DNA of 64,000 bases, from contig QKWP01000100.1 of NCBI GenBank assembly GCA_003550325.1, positions 446,578-510,577 on the forward strand, given 5' to 3'. The position numbers and the translations under genes were made by a program. Source of the stretch: Gigaspora rosea (Eukaryota > Glomeromycota > Glomeromycetes > Diversisporales > Gigasporaceae). A model generated the notes under the pieces. The model had not been told where the DNA came from. It saw only the letters and a list, made by a program, of their open reading frames with translations, and did not search any database. Positions 1-12,055 of this stretch are shown piece by piece; position 1 is the first letter of the stretch; each line of letters starts with the position of its first letter.

Positions 1-56
1 ATAAGCAAAAAATTACTATAAATAGAATAAAAAATACCAAAAATAAGGAAACTAAT

Positions 57-92
57 ACCTGACCTATCTATGTATATTTTGGGGTTCTGATA
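57..92. repeat. half of a small inverted-repeat element cut by the window edge
   Basis: The string ACCTGACCTATCTATGTATA here recurs at 4402-4420, where it forms one arm of an inverted repeat with 4271-4290. Only one arm is visible at the window start, so this is probably the right end of another copy. Confidence 0.4.
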
Positions 93-295
93 CAACAAAT
101 TAGATAATTTTGGATATAGTAGTACTTCTAGATCTGAGTTTAGGCTTAGTTCAGTTTGGTTTAGTCTGGGTTCAATTAAACTTAAATTTTAATAAATTTC
201 AAAAAATTAGACCAAACTCAATTATAAGTTGATTTGGGTTTGGTTTGAAGTTTGCAAACTAGTTTGAATCTAAATATACATATATGTATATTTGA

Positions 296-1500
296 TGCTA
301 AACAAGTTTATTTTAGAGTAAAAAGTAAGAATTACAGTCGCACTCCCATATAATCACACCCTCGGGACTCAGAAATCTGGTGACTATGTAGAGATGTGAC
401 AATATAAATTTTTTCTATAAAATCACTTTTATATAAAAAATAAATTATAGTGAATATATAGAATTATAAAATTCGCAAGATTTAATCAAACTTCAACATC
501 AATTTTCTCGATAACCAATAATATAAAAGGCTCAAATTTTTATCACATATAGTATCCATATTTATTTATAATATATTAAAATTTTAGCTGAATTGGATTA
601 ATAGTTCTTGAGAAATCGCTTGTATACGATAGTCAATTTTTTTAAAAAAATTGATTATCGTATACTAGCAATATTTCAAGAACTAACCACCCAATTTAGC
701 TGAAATTTTAATATATTATAGAGGAATATCGATATTATCTATGATATAAATTTTAGCCTTTTTGAATTAATGGTTATCGAGAAAATTGATGCCAAAGTTT
801 GATTAAGTCTTACGAATTTTTTAGAACATAAAAAATTCGTAAGACTTAATCAAACTTTGGCATCAATTTTCTCGATAACCTATAATTAAAAAAGGCTCAA
901 AATTTTTCTATAGACAATAGCTATATTCCTTTATAATATACTAAAATTTCAGCCAAATTGGATTGTTAGTTCCTATGATATTGCTTGTATACGATAATTA
1001 ATTTTTTTAAAAAATAGACTATCGTTTACAATCGATTTCTCAAGAACTATTGATCCAATTAAGCTAAAATTTTAATATAATATAAAGAAATATAAATTAT
1101 ATCTATGGTAAAAATTTGAGACCATTTTAATTATTGGTTATCGAGAAAATCGATGTTGAAATTTGATTAAATCTTACGAATTTTTTGTTATATTGTTAGT
1201 AAATTCACTATTAAAAATGTGATATTATAGACAATTGTTATTATTTAAAAAGTTTTAAAATTTAAAATTGTGATTTTATAGAAAATTGTGCTTTTATAGA
1301 AATAAATTATTTATATTTGTTTGTAAAATTTGGTGATAGTGCTTATATACGTTATAGAAAGAAATTTAATATAAATATAATCAGGACCAAACTTTTAAGT
1401 GATTAAATAGGAAATGTGATTATGAGGGAGGTGACTATATGGGAGTGCGACTGTAGTTAGTAAATTTAGATAATTATAGTATTTTGTATAATTTTATTAA
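296..1500. repeat. half copy of palindromic repeat family H, split by a MITE
   Basis: The flanks of the element at 335-1453 join into a sequence like the right arm of the palindromes at 3405-3665 and 4530-4800 (CTAAACAAGTTTA... then TTAGTAAATTT). The MITE therefore inserted into an older family-H repeat. Identity is by eye and moderate. Confidence 0.4.
335..1453. mobile_element. TA-flanked non-autonomous DNA element built of alternating palindromes
   Basis: The ends are inverted (CAGTCGCACTCCCATATAAT at the left, its complement at the right) and flanked by TA at 333-334 and 1454-1455, as in Tc1/mariner-type MITEs. The 1119-bp body is four units of about 180 bp in alternating orientation: roughly 471-641 forward, 642-830 reverse, 831-1005 forward, 1006-1185 reverse. 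Each unit carries TTTAATCAAACTT and TTTTCTCGATAACC. There is no transposase reading frame, so movement would need an enzyme supplied elsewhere. The MITE at 2514-2670 has a related end. Confidence 0.8.
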
Positions 1501-2129
1501 TAAAATTAATAAATATATAGTCAACTTTCTCTAAGTGCATATTTTCAAAATGCAAGTTCTCTTTATATACAATAAAGTAGACTTAGTCCAAGTTAGAACT
1601 TATAAAATAAGTGCAAGTTCATTATTTTGTAAGTGCAAATTTTTGTTTAGCCAGCATATACAAAATTAATTTCTCTAATTGCAAGATATTTAATTAACTA
1701 ATTAAATTGATTTATTTAATTAAAAGTTTTTTTCTAAACAAGATATTTTTTTAACTTATAAACTTGCATTAAAAAAATTTAATTGTATATTAATTTAAAT
1801 TTTTTAATTGCAAGTTCTCTCTAAATACAAATTAATTTGCTAGCCTATTGACTTGCACTTAAAAAGAGTTGGCTGTATTAAATTATTGAAGTTTTACTAA
1901 TTAATTATAACTTTTTGTACTAAGTAAATTTGATAGAACCAAAAACCATATCAAATTGGTATATTGTATCTTATTTTTCTTAAATTTTAAGAAATAAGAG
2001 AGATATCAAAATTAGATGATTTTTTAAGAAGAAGGGTATAAAAAAAGTTGAAATTATATATAAAGAACCTGACCAAATATATATTAAAAAAGAGGAGGGG
2101 ATAGGCCTCTAATAAAAAATAATTAAATA
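1456..2129. other. AT-rich intergenic DNA, no gene seen
   Basis: This is long A and T runs with almost no CpG. A partial family-H palindrome arm lies near 1888-2010. I see no coding signal. Confidence 0.5.
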
Positions 2130-2139
2130 CAGTTAAATC

Positions 2140-2497
2140 AGATACATATCACTTCACCGACACTCATTTCGTAGATATAACATTTTACCAACAAAAATTT
2201 ACTGACATGTTTATTTTACCAACAATTATTTCACTGACAAGTTTATTTCACTAACAATTTATTTCACCGAAGCTCATTTCATAGACCTACCTTAACTTTA
2301 ATTCTAGCCTAACCCTAACTCTAATTCTAGTCTGACTCTAACGACAATAACCAGAATTATTTTGTTAGTAAAATGAGTTTTGGTGAAATAAACTATCAGT
2401 GAAATGGAAAATAAATGTTGGCGAAATAACATGTCAGTGAATTGTTGTCGATAAAATGTTATGTCTATGAAATGAGCATCAGTGAGGTGAGCTGAAC
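2140..2497. mobile_element. foldback element with 10-bp target duplication (Mutator-like MITE)
   Basis: The two halves are complementary: CTCATTTCGTAGATATAACA near 2162 pairs with TGTTATGTCTATGAAATGAG near 2458. The element is flanked by the direct repeat CAGTTAAATC at 2130-2139 and 2498-2507. A 9-11 bp duplication is typical of MULEs. No transposase is present. Confidence 0.65.
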
Positions 2498-2513
2498 CAG
2501 TTAAATCTCATTA

Positions 2514-2670
2514 TAGTCGCTCTTAATATAGTTACAACCTTAATATAATTACTCTATTTTTAAGTTCTAACTATTATAAACTAAATAAAATTTGACCTTT
2601 ATATAGTCACAACTTGTTATAATTACCAGATTCTTGTTTTCTAACTGGTGATTATATCAAGGTTTGACTG
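2514..2670. mobile_element. short TA-flanked MITE related to the 335-1453 element
   Basis: The ends (TAGTCGCTCTTAATATAG on the left, TATATCAAGGTTTGACTG on the right) are imperfect inverted repeats of the YAGTC type and are flanked by TA at 2512-2513 and 2671-2672. It is 157 bp with no coding capacity. Confidence 0.5.
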
Positions 2671-2689
2671 TAATTAATAACATATTTCT

Positions 2690-4800
2690 AATGTTTAATT
2701 TTAAAAATTTTTATCAAAAATACAAAATTAAGCATCTTGTCTCAAACTTTATAAAAAATAATTGAAATAATACAATTTTTTGTACTAAACAAATTTATTT
2801 AGAGCATAAAATTATAATCACTTAGTAAAATTTATAGAATAATAGTATTTGTATTATTTTATTATAAAATTATTAAATTACTATTTTATTTGATATTTAC
2901 TAATTTATTATAACTTATTGCACTAAGTAATCTTGTTCAGCATTAAAATATACATTTAAATAGCATATTTTAGCTTTTTTTTTAAATTTGAAAAAAGATA
3001 CTTGATTTTGAAATTTTTTATCAAAAATTTAAAATTAAGTATTTTTGAATTAAATTTTAAAAAAAAATAAAATATACCAAAAAATAATAAAATTTTGGTT
3101 TGTAAAAGTTTGCTTAGAATAAATAGTTAGAATTAATTCATATTGGCAGATTTATGGAATTGAAATTGGGCCCTAAAAATGGTTCCAAAAATTTGATTGT
3201 TTACAAAAATTCATTGGTCAGATGATGATCAGATGATCAACAAATAACTGATTAATATAAATAAACCCATTAGATAAGCGTCAACCCATTAGATCTTAGA
3301 GATAAGCTGGTTTGATTTACAAAATTATATGAAAATTGGGGTCTTGAAAAAAGGTCCAATTGTGTAAATTCGCTGATATGTATTAAATAATTAAAAATAT
3401 TATATTATTTAAAATTTTACTAATTGGTTATAATTTTTTGCACTAAGTAAACTTGTCCAGCTCCAAAAATATATTAAATAATTATATTTTATTTACTTAA
3501 AATTTGATAAAAAGATATTTAATTTTGTAAATTTTTATTAAAAATTTAAATTAACCATTTTTGCTTAAAATAATTAAGATAAAATATTCCTTGTTAAATA
3601 TAATTTTTAGTACTAAACAAGTTTACTTAGTGCAATAAATAATGATCAATTAGTAAAATTTCAAATAATACAGTGCAAGAATCCTTAAATTAACAACTAA
3701 AAACTAATAATTTTTTAAACTTTTATAAAAAAGTAAAAAATATGAAAAAGAAAAAAATGTTTTATAAATATATACAAACAAACAAGCAGAACAAAATATA
3801 AATTTATTTTTTAATATAGCAAAATTTTATAATATTATTTCCTTTTAAAGTTTCTAATAAAATCAAAATTTGGCTATATATATACAATATAACAAAATTT
3901 TAAAAATATAAAAAATTAAAAAAAAATATAACATATTTTTAAGATATTAGCCAATCAAAATTTAGTATTTGTTTTCAAATTTGGCTGCTTTTAAAAAAAA
4001 TTGTTGGTTTAAAAATTTCTGCATTGTATAATATTTTTAATAATTTTATTAATAAAATTATACAAATTTCTATAATTCTCTAAATTACTATAAATAACTT
4101 GATAAGAGATCCCTCTAAATAGTAAACCTACTATGTACTATATTAGGGTGCAAATTACAAGATCTTCTTTAATTAAATGTGACTTTTTTTAAAATCCAAA
4201 TTGCATATTATAAGTGCAAAATGTATGTGCGTCTCAAATTTTTACACTATATAATATAAGCTCTCAGCAGAACATAAATAGGTCAGGTATGAGTTTGCTT
4301 ATTTTTGAGGATTTTTATGCAGATCTTTTCTATGTATTAATTTTTTTGCTTATTTTTGAAGTTTTTTGCAGATCTTTTCTTTTTTAGTAACCCTATAATT
4401 AACCTGACCTATCTATGTATATTTCAGGGTCCTTTCACAGCTGTGTACTATACTCAGGGTCCATTATAGGTATTAAAATTGGTGAAATGCAACAGACTGG
4501 GTCTTGTATCTAGCCATTTATGGTAATTCTAAGTTTTACTAATTCTTTCTAACTTTTTGCTATAAGTAAATTACTTTAGTACCAAAAATATATTATTTTA
4601 GTATATTATTTTTTTGTTTGAAATTTGAGACAAAGATGTTTAATTTTAATTTTTGATAAAAATTTCCAAAATTAAGTATTCTTTCTTCAAAATTTTTAGA
4701 ATAGTAAGATAAAATATACTAATTTGATATAGTTTTTAATACTAACAAGTTTACTTAGTACAATAAGTTATAATTAATTAGTACAATGTCAAGTAATATA
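2690..4800. repeat. array of palindromic AT-rich repeats (family H)
   Basis: A palindrome of about 265 bp recurs. One arm carries TTGCACTAAGTAAACTTG and the other the complement CAAGTTTACTTAGTGCAATA. Near-complete copies lie about 3405-3665 and 4530-4800, with single arms near 2727-2840 and 2905-3060. The ends carry TTTTACTAATT / AATTAGTAAAA. These look like old foldback MITEs; target duplications were not resolved. Confidence 0.55.
4271..4420. repeat. small inverted-repeat element
   Basis: AACATAAATAGGTCAGGTAT at 4271-4290 is the inverse of 4401-4420, with a second arm of the family at the window start. The 110-bp interior is AT-rich and includes two direct repeats of GCAGATCTTTTCT. Confidence 0.5.
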
Positions 4801-5146
4801 ATATTTATAATAATTTTATTAATAAAATTATATATTATATTTAGGCTAGCCTTAGATTCAGACCCAAACTAGACTTAACTAAAAGTTTGAAACATAAATG
4901 TTTAAATTCAGTTTGGTAACTAGACCAAACTTAAACTTAACAAAAGTCTAGTTTAGTTTAGATATATAGAAGCACTATATTTGAGTATAGTTTGCAAAGC
5001 CAAATAATAACATACTAGCAATTTCAAATATTATTTTACTATTGTATTAATATTAGTAAATAAATTTAATAGGCAAAACTATCAAAAAGCTAAAAAAATA
5101 AAAATTATAGCTGCACAACCAAAAATTTTAATATATACTCTAAATA

Positions 5147-5404
5147 GGGTTCTGCAATTTGATTTGATTTCAAATATTTGAATCAAATATTTGATCAAAT
5201 TCAAATTCAAATTTGACTATATTTGATTTGATCAAATTCAAATATGGCCAAATTTGATTTATTTGAAAATTACTATTAAAATTCAAATTCAAATCAAATT
5301 CAAATTCAAATATTTGAATCAAATCAAATTCAAATCAGGGTCAATTTGATTCGATCAAATTCAAATTGATCCAATATTTGATTTGATTTGAATTTGAGGA
5401 ACCC
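5147..5404. mobile_element. TA-flanked MITE made of TTTGAAT/ATTCAAA repeats, copy 1
   Basis: It starts GGGTTCTGCAATTTGATTTG and ends in GGAACCC, with TA at 5145-5146 and 5405-5406. The whole body is a dense mix of TTTGAT, CAAATTC and AATATTTGA strings that can fold on itself. A second copy of the same design is at 37384-37666. Confidence 0.75.
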
Positions 5405-5406
5405 TA

Positions 5407-7420
5407 ACTCTAAAACAACTTAAAAATTACTATAAAGTGCTATATAAAAAACCTGGGTCTCTTATACCTCAAACTATAATATTAGGTTCCAGATCTAGTA
5501 CATAGTAAAGCATTTGTACTATTAGAAAAGAAATTTGAAAAAATGCATATTTTTTATTTATAAAAGGAAGCCTGAATACTTAAAAAACCCATATTTGGTT
5601 ATTATAATTATTTAAAGGAGTTAAATTTTGAGATTCATATCTTGTCTAGTAAATAGAGTATTTAATATCTAGGTCTTGTATATAGCAGTTTATAGTAATT
5701 TCTCAACAACTATCTTATTAATTTTTTATTATAACTATAAAAATAATGTAACTTTGACATACTAAATTTTAAATTTTTTGAACATAATTTTGATTTTTTT
5801 TTAATTTTTAATTAAATTAAATTAGCTAGCCAAAAAATGGACTCAAAATTTTTTAGTTCTTATTTAATTTTTGTTGTAGCAATTAAAAAATCTAAAAAAA
5901 TTTACAAATTAGCATTTATTGATATTATTTACTGTGAAAGTTTCAAGATTGTAGCTTGTTAATTTAAAAAATTACAGCAATGAGGTCACTTTTAATTGCT
6001 ACTATATATAAAGACCTAATAAAAATATAAAATAATATTATAAAATGAGTAATACCTCTTTTAATAGTGCCCAACATAAATCATACAAGCTGACAAAACT
6101 ATATCAGTTATATGATTTGCTACACAGATCACTGGGGTAAAATTTTTAATATAAAATTTGAGTGATTAATATATATATAATTCGACTATTTTAATAGTAA
6201 ATTGCAATAGTGAGCTTTTTTTAACTATTAGTTTTAGGTTTTTTTTAAAAGAAAACTGTACTCACAAGACTAAATATAACTGCTTAGCTATACAAATACT
6301 TTATTGATTTGTAGCTTTAACCAAGAAAAAAATAAAGTCAAAAAAAATCATGCTATCATGCTCTCAAAAATATGCTTTCATTTTATTTTATATAGTACTT
6401 GAAATACAACTGAACCTTTTGCTTTGAACTTTTTAAGCAAAAAACTATATACTCAGTTGAAATTAAAAACTTCAAAGAACAATAAAAGAATTTAGAACTT
6501 ATTTTTTAGTTTGTTCACACCCAAATTAATATTTAATAATATAGTAGTCTATTTGTTATTAATAATATACAATATTCTGAATTGGATGTCTAGTAGATTA
6601 TCAGAGGAATGCTCATAAAGATGATAGGATGTGGATACTGGAGTTAGCTAAACTTTGCAAGAGCAAAAGTAAATAATAGTAGTAGTTGCAGAGAATTCCT
6701 GACTGCAAGTATAAGTTATAGTAAATGCATTAGTTACCAAAATGTAGATGAATATCTGGGTAGGACAGGTACTGCTCTACCAGGTTTACTACAGGGCAAA
6801 TACTCTCTATAAAGTATGGCTAAAACCTCAAAGACTTTTATGATAAATTAGCTCTCAAAAGAAATATATTAGAAGGAACATAGAATATAGGCAATAGCCA
6901 GAAAGTTTAGATAGACAGTCCTATAGTTAGGCTATAGATATAGCAGCTAGTATGGAATGATGTCAAAAAGTGTAAGTGGCTAGTTGCATACTTGTTATGC
7001 AAATGTAATATGGAGCCTAGTCAATATGATCAGGTTGTACCAATAAAGTGCTAGAGTACCTAAGTGTTATTTTAATATTAAAAAAATAATATAAAATAAT
7101 AAGGTAGCCACATGCTAAAACCAGGAACATTAAATATATACATCTTAAAATTAAAATTTTCTTAAATAGAATATTTTATTTACATTGTTTTGTTTTCTTT
7201 TAATAATAAATATAGGTTATATAAATACTATTTATATGCCTAATATTTGTTATAAAGAAAAAGAAACTGTTACCAAACATTTGGTTTTGAATTTATTTGT
7301 GGTCCAGATTAGCACTAAATTCAAAGTCAGATACTTTTCAATTGTCAAGTAAAATGATCACCCTGTTCTTTTGCCTGCTGAATAAAACTGTTATTGGTTG
7401 CTATGCATCTATTAATATAA
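5407..7420. other. AT-rich intergenic DNA, no recognisable gene
   Basis: CpG is nearly absent. The part at about 6570-7060 is less AT-rich and could be a very old element or gene, but no reading frame or motif supports a family. Confidence 0.4.
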
Positions 7421-7619
7421 TTAATGGTAGGGTGAACATAGATCAATTTTATATGATTAATATAGTACAGCAAAATTTTATATAGAAAGCAAACAAATGC
7501 TTCTAACAAAACTTTTTTGAATTATAGCCAATATTTACTAAAATTTTGTAGCATATAAGTTGAAGTTTTTTATTTGTTATAAAAAATTTTAACCCCTATA
7601 TTATTTATAAAATCTATAA

Positions 7620-7695
7620 CCTGTGGATCAAGAGCATAGTGGTTAGCACACCTAGGTCATAGTCTCAAGGATACAAGTTCAAATCCAACTGGAAA
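7620..7695 (+). pseudogene. tRNA-Met-like relic (tRNA pseudogene or SINE head)
   Basis: TAGTGGTTAGCACACC resembles the D-arm and Pol III A box, and AAGTTCAAATCCAAC resembles the T-arm and B box, at proper spacing. CAT falls at the anticodon position, as in elongator tRNA-Met. The acceptor and anticodon stems do not pair well, so it is not a working tRNA. It could be the head of a SINE. Confidence 0.5.
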
Positions 7696-7874
7696 CAAGT
7701 CTCTGCTATAACCATGACTAGAAAAAATCTTTAAAGAATTTCTTATTTAATAAGAACAAAAGATACATATGCCAGATTGCAGTTTACTAGCATAGCCATG
7801 GGGTCGAAGACAACTAAATAAGGTGAATTTGTTAACAAATGATATAAATATTAAGTAAACCCAGCTTATAAAGT

Positions 7875-7970
7875 GCGATCTGACTGGTGTGTCATGTGAA
7901 GTTAAGAAGCTGCAAACCTAGATAAAGTAGGTCCTACACTGCGTGACCAGGGACCCAGGATGTCAAAGAG
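7875..7970 (+). pseudogene. 5S rRNA-like relic
   Basis: AAGTTAAGAAGCTGCAAACC followed by GTGACCAGGGACCCAGGATG resembles the central and 3' part of eukaryotic 5S rRNA, including the internal promoter (AAGTTAAGC box A, GGGTGACC box C). The 5' part and terminal pairing are not evident. It could instead be a 5S-derived SINE piece. Confidence 0.4.
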
Positions 7971-8321
7971 ACAGACATAATAGAGCATGAATTATCTTAT
8001 TAGTTTGGTGGCAAATCAGAGGCCATATGACTGCTATCAATCTCCGCTTAATAATAATGCTGGCCTTAGAGAGTAAAAAAATCCTAAGGTGTCTAGGATC
8101 TTCAGGATAGTAGAGAGAGGTTAAAATTAAACCAAATATATACCTTCGTATATTGGTAAAAAAAACTAGTGATCCAAATTTCTTTAGATCACACAAAAAT
8201 TATTAACTCTGATTGGTTGAATCTATGTTCATTACACTTTTGATTGATTGGACGATCATCTGATTTTATATAATTACAACATGATCACGATTAAAAAGAT
8301 CTATGTTCACCTTACCCTTAA

Positions 8322-9845
8322 TGTTGTAATAAATTATTGATTTTTATTCTAAAAAATAATTTAGAATCTTGATTTATATTGATTAATAAATGATTTTTAT
8401 TCTAAATACAAAATTACAATATCCATTTTTTATTGAGCTACTAAAATTGACCAAAGCATAAACTTTATATTTTACATTATAAATTGGCAATATTGTTAAG
8501 AATATTTTTCAGGGTAATACTAATTTTTTTAGTTGAAAAAAGAAAAGGGCCCACAAACTTCTAATCTTAACGATATTGACCTATAAACTTAATAATTTAA
8601 ATATATTGATTAATCAATAATTTTTACACTCCATACTAAATTAAATAAGTAAAATTAACTTTATAACTTGTATAAATAATTTTATACTGTATTAATGAAC
8701 TCAAATAGTTTAAAAACACTCTAATCAATTTAAATGAATATAATGCTAAATACGATCTAGCTACTGCAAATGCAACTATAGACCTGGGTAAATAGATTAA
8801 CTTAATGGTTTGGATTTACTATTTTGTACTAGATTTAGACACTTTTCAAAAACTCATAAAAAATAAAAAATTTAGAAACCAAATTTTTTTTATATACAAA
8901 AATTTAATAAATATTCAAAAATTGGCTAGTAGGATTTTTTTTATATTAATAATAAAATTATTAAGAAAAAAATTTTTTAATAACCTCAATTTTTCATGTA
9001 ACCTTAACTGTACTAAATTTAGTACATCCCCGTCTACATTTTTTTATTATAAAATTACTAGTAATTTTTTAAATTGTGGCTTAGCACGAAAAATCTTACC
9101 AAAAAAAGAAAATTTTTTAAAAAAAAACATATAAAATCAAAAATAAGACTTAAAGTTATCAAAATTTTTATACATAATGCTCTATATCTAGCAAATTATA
9201 AAGAGTTATTTAAAATCATAATTAATTATTTAGATTATTAGATATTATAGCTAAAAAGCTGTCTAAATTTAGTACAAAGTACTACTGGTAGTACGCCTAA
9301 AACCTATCTATTAATTAATAAATATGTGCAATAAAATACCCAAACTGCTTAAAAAAATATCTTTTGCCAGCAAGAATAATGTAAGAGCATTGAATTAATA
9401 AGTGATCTACTTACTAGAAAATAGTTTTCCTTGATTTTCTCTATTATGTCTATAATGCATCGACCCTTAATATATGCATTTTGGAGAAAGCTCTTGCTTT
9501 GGAGCACCTAATCAACCACTTTATATGTTGAGAGTTCACAAGCCTGAGAAAGATCAAGCAGAAGTAGATAAAATAATTAATTGCCCACTTTCAAAGGCAC
9601 GAAATTTCACAAGGAAAAGTTTATGTTTTATATTCTTCATACCTTTGACTTTATTGAAACCTCAGCAACAACTTTGTTTTAAGGAACGTTGTATATTTTG
9701 ACTAAGGTTTTGGACGATAAACTCAAAAATGTAAATTCGTCGATTTGTGTAATTTATGAAAATCTTATGATAAAATTTTGAATGTGACAAATCGTATGAT
9801 TGATACAGTTTCGTCATTTCGTCAGAGACGAAACTTATTAATTTG
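8322..9845. other. unassigned AT-rich DNA
   Basis: A 109-residue plus-strand frame at 8805-9134 and a 75-residue frame at 9474-9701 are open but match no family I know. The first is strongly biased to Lys, Asn, Phe and Ile, as expected by chance in such DNA. CpG becomes more common after about 9450. Confidence 0.4.
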
Positions 9846-10480
9846 TCAGGCATCTACAACCTCCTTAATTAACCCATTCGACAGAAACACTTTAAAGCTA
9901 TAATTTTTTAACATCTTTTGAATAAGCACTACACGTATGACTATATTCCTACCAGTTGTCTCCAGATTCTTAAAAGAACTATAACTAAAGAATGTTAAAT
10001 AATTTCGTTTAAAAGCAATTTTAAGCAAAAGTAACTGTTTAGTATACCACAAATCAGCTCTTCGTATCAGGAGGGGACTAAGATAAAAGTATTCGTAAAA
10101 TTGTGCGGTACGGTAATATAAATTAAAACAGACTCGCGAAATTACATATGATAGAAAAGAAAATAAGTAAATTACTTATAACTATCGATAGGATAAAATT
10201 ATGTAATCTGAATTAAAAACTCTAAATCATACCATTTTACCTATTTAACTCCTCTAACCAGTTTTTTGCTGCTACACGAAAGAATGCCGGTGTGTGCCAG
10301 GACGGGGTCACACTAACCTATTTCTAAAACGCCACACTAGCTCCTGATATTTAAAGCTTCGATCAAAGTGTGGAAATACTTGATCAGAGTAATTAGACTA
10401 TAGTAATTAAAGCTAAGAACTCTTGAAAATATCCTATCCACAGCGAATCGAGTTGATCGACAATAACTTATGTAATACTA
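9846..10480 (-). pseudogene. decayed first exon and 5' flank of a kinase paralogue
   Basis: The reading frame at 9846-10052 carries NYLTFFSYSSFKNLETTGR and SNGLIKEV. These match EYITLFKHDSFKEWKIIGR and PNGLIKEV in exon 1 of the kinase at 16571-18171. The glycine-rich loop is lost, and the DNA lacks about 24 bases present in the other copy before the IKEV segment. Similarity continues upstream: TTTCTAAAACGCCACA near 10321 and TGATCAGAGTAATTAGAC near 10381 recur near 18468 and 18528. The following kinase exons are not seen. It is a duplicated, dead kinase fragment. Confidence 0.7.
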
Positions 10481-10564
10481 CAATACTGAATGTGTGAATA
10501 AATTTTGTGTAACACGATCAGGCCGAATAAAACGGTTCGTACGTACGTACTACTGAACTACAAA

Positions 10565-12047
10565 TAGGGTTGCATCAGTCCGGTCCGGTTCTTCGGTCCC
10601 ATAACGGTCCTTTAATGATTACGTCAATCTTAATGCATAAGATTTTATTGGCCAAAAATGACGTAATTATTTACTGTCAGATGTAAACAAACTTCATATG
10701 ATCTACGTTACACCTGATCAAGAAATTTGATTGGGTGAAACGAATATCACAGTTATGTCATATGGGCGGATTTGACTAGGACCCCGAACAATATATATAG
10801 AGGTTACATTGAAATTTTGGCTAAAAAGGTTACTTTTTTACAAAAATGTTACATTTGAAAAGTGGATATTGGTCAAAAGGTTACATTTAAAAGTGGATAA
10901 AAGCTTTAATAAGTTTTAAATAGGTTGTATTTAAAATTTGGATAAAGAAAAAATTTTTTAAAAAAACCTTTTTTTGAAAAAAATTTTTTTTTAAGAAAAA
11001 TTTTTTTTTTAAGAAAAATTTTTTTTTGAGAAAAATTTTTTTTCTTAAAAAATTTTTTTTTAAGAAAAATTTTTTTGAGAAAAAAATTTTTTTGAGAAAA
11101 AAATTTTTTTTGAAAAAATTTTTTAAAAAAAAGTATCGTTATATTTAATATTTGGTTAAAATTTATTAAATATTAAAGCTTATATGTAAAATATGGTTAA
11201 TTAGCTCTAATAAAAAGTGGATAAAATTTTTAAAAAGTTTATATTAAAGCTCTATATGTATTGTTCGGGGTCCTATTTGACTCCATTCAGTATTGTCACA
11301 AATTCGATTTATCACATATGATGATCAAAACATGATCATTAACTAATCGAATTAATAACTGTGATATTTGTGTGATTTGTTGATCGCCGAACGATCAAAT
11401 CAATGAAAATACGAATAATTTATTGCCAAACGATTTATTGTCAAATTATTTATTATTAGCAAAGCTTTAATTTTAATTATTTATTCGATTTTTCATTCAT
11501 CACCACTTCTACTAGAGACGAATTACAACCTTTAGCCCATATTATTGTGTTAAGTTAAACAATATCGTCCACACGTATTACACGTATTTGATCTAAATTA
11601 TCTGTTATTGTGTTAAGTTAAACGTATTTGATCTAAATCACATCCACGCTAACTTGGAAATTAATTTCTATAAGTTTAATTAACACACAAAATATAGTAT
11701 AAACACTAAACAAAATAATCAAAATTTGTAGTGAAACGTTATACAATATTTAAAAAAGTGCGTAAATAAATTACCTAAGGACGACTGATTCAAATAAGTC
11801 AATTAAATGAACGTCTTACCATAAGTTGCTAGTAGAAGTTAAACCTATTTAGAATCAAATAAACATATTGTATTACATGACTCAACCAATCAGCATGAGT
11901 TTTGCAATAATCACGTTTTTTTGTGATCGGAGTCAAATCCGCCCATATGGTTTGCAAGGACCGGTCCTAGACCGGTCTTTTAATGGTCCCACGGTCCTTA
12001 TCGGTCCCGGTCCTGGACCGGTCTTTTTCAGGACCGATGCATCCCTA
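10565..12047. mobile_element. non-autonomous hAT element with a nested MITE
   Basis: Ends TAGGGTTGCATCAGTCCGG and CCGATGCATCCCTA form the inverted repeats. The perfect 8-bp duplication ACTACAAA at 10557-10564 and 12048-12055 fits hAT. Subterminal DNA is rich in GGTCC/GGACC, and CATATGGGCGGATTTGAC near 10759 is repeated inverted near 11933. There is no transposase. A separate MITE sits at 10779-11273. Confidence 0.85.
10779..11273. mobile_element. TA-flanked MITE inside the hAT element
   Basis: Inverted ends GGACCCCGAACAATA and TATTGTTCGGGGTCC are flanked by TA at 10777-10778 and 11274-11275. The interior at 10950-11120 is a tandem array of about 18-bp units of the form TTAAGAAAAATTTTTTT. No coding capacity. 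Confidence 0.8.
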
Positions 12048-12055
12048 ACTACAAA

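Larger units (their letters stand above)
7425..8317. mobile_element. TTAA-flanked DNA element with Pol III gene relics inside
   Basis: Inverted ends GGTAGGGTGAACATAGATC and GATCTATGTTCACCTTACC are flanked by TTAA at 7421-7424 and 8318-8321. TTAA targets are typical of piggyBac and Kolobok-type transposons. The 893-bp interior has no transposase frame. It holds a tRNA-like stretch (7620-7695) and a 5S-rRNA-like stretch (7875-7970). A second element with the same end motif is at 37295-37962. Confidence 0.6.

Noticed and set aside
8805-9134. 109-residue plus-strand frame
   Set aside because: It is rich in Lys, Asn, Phe and Ile with no motif, as chance frames in very AT-rich DNA are.
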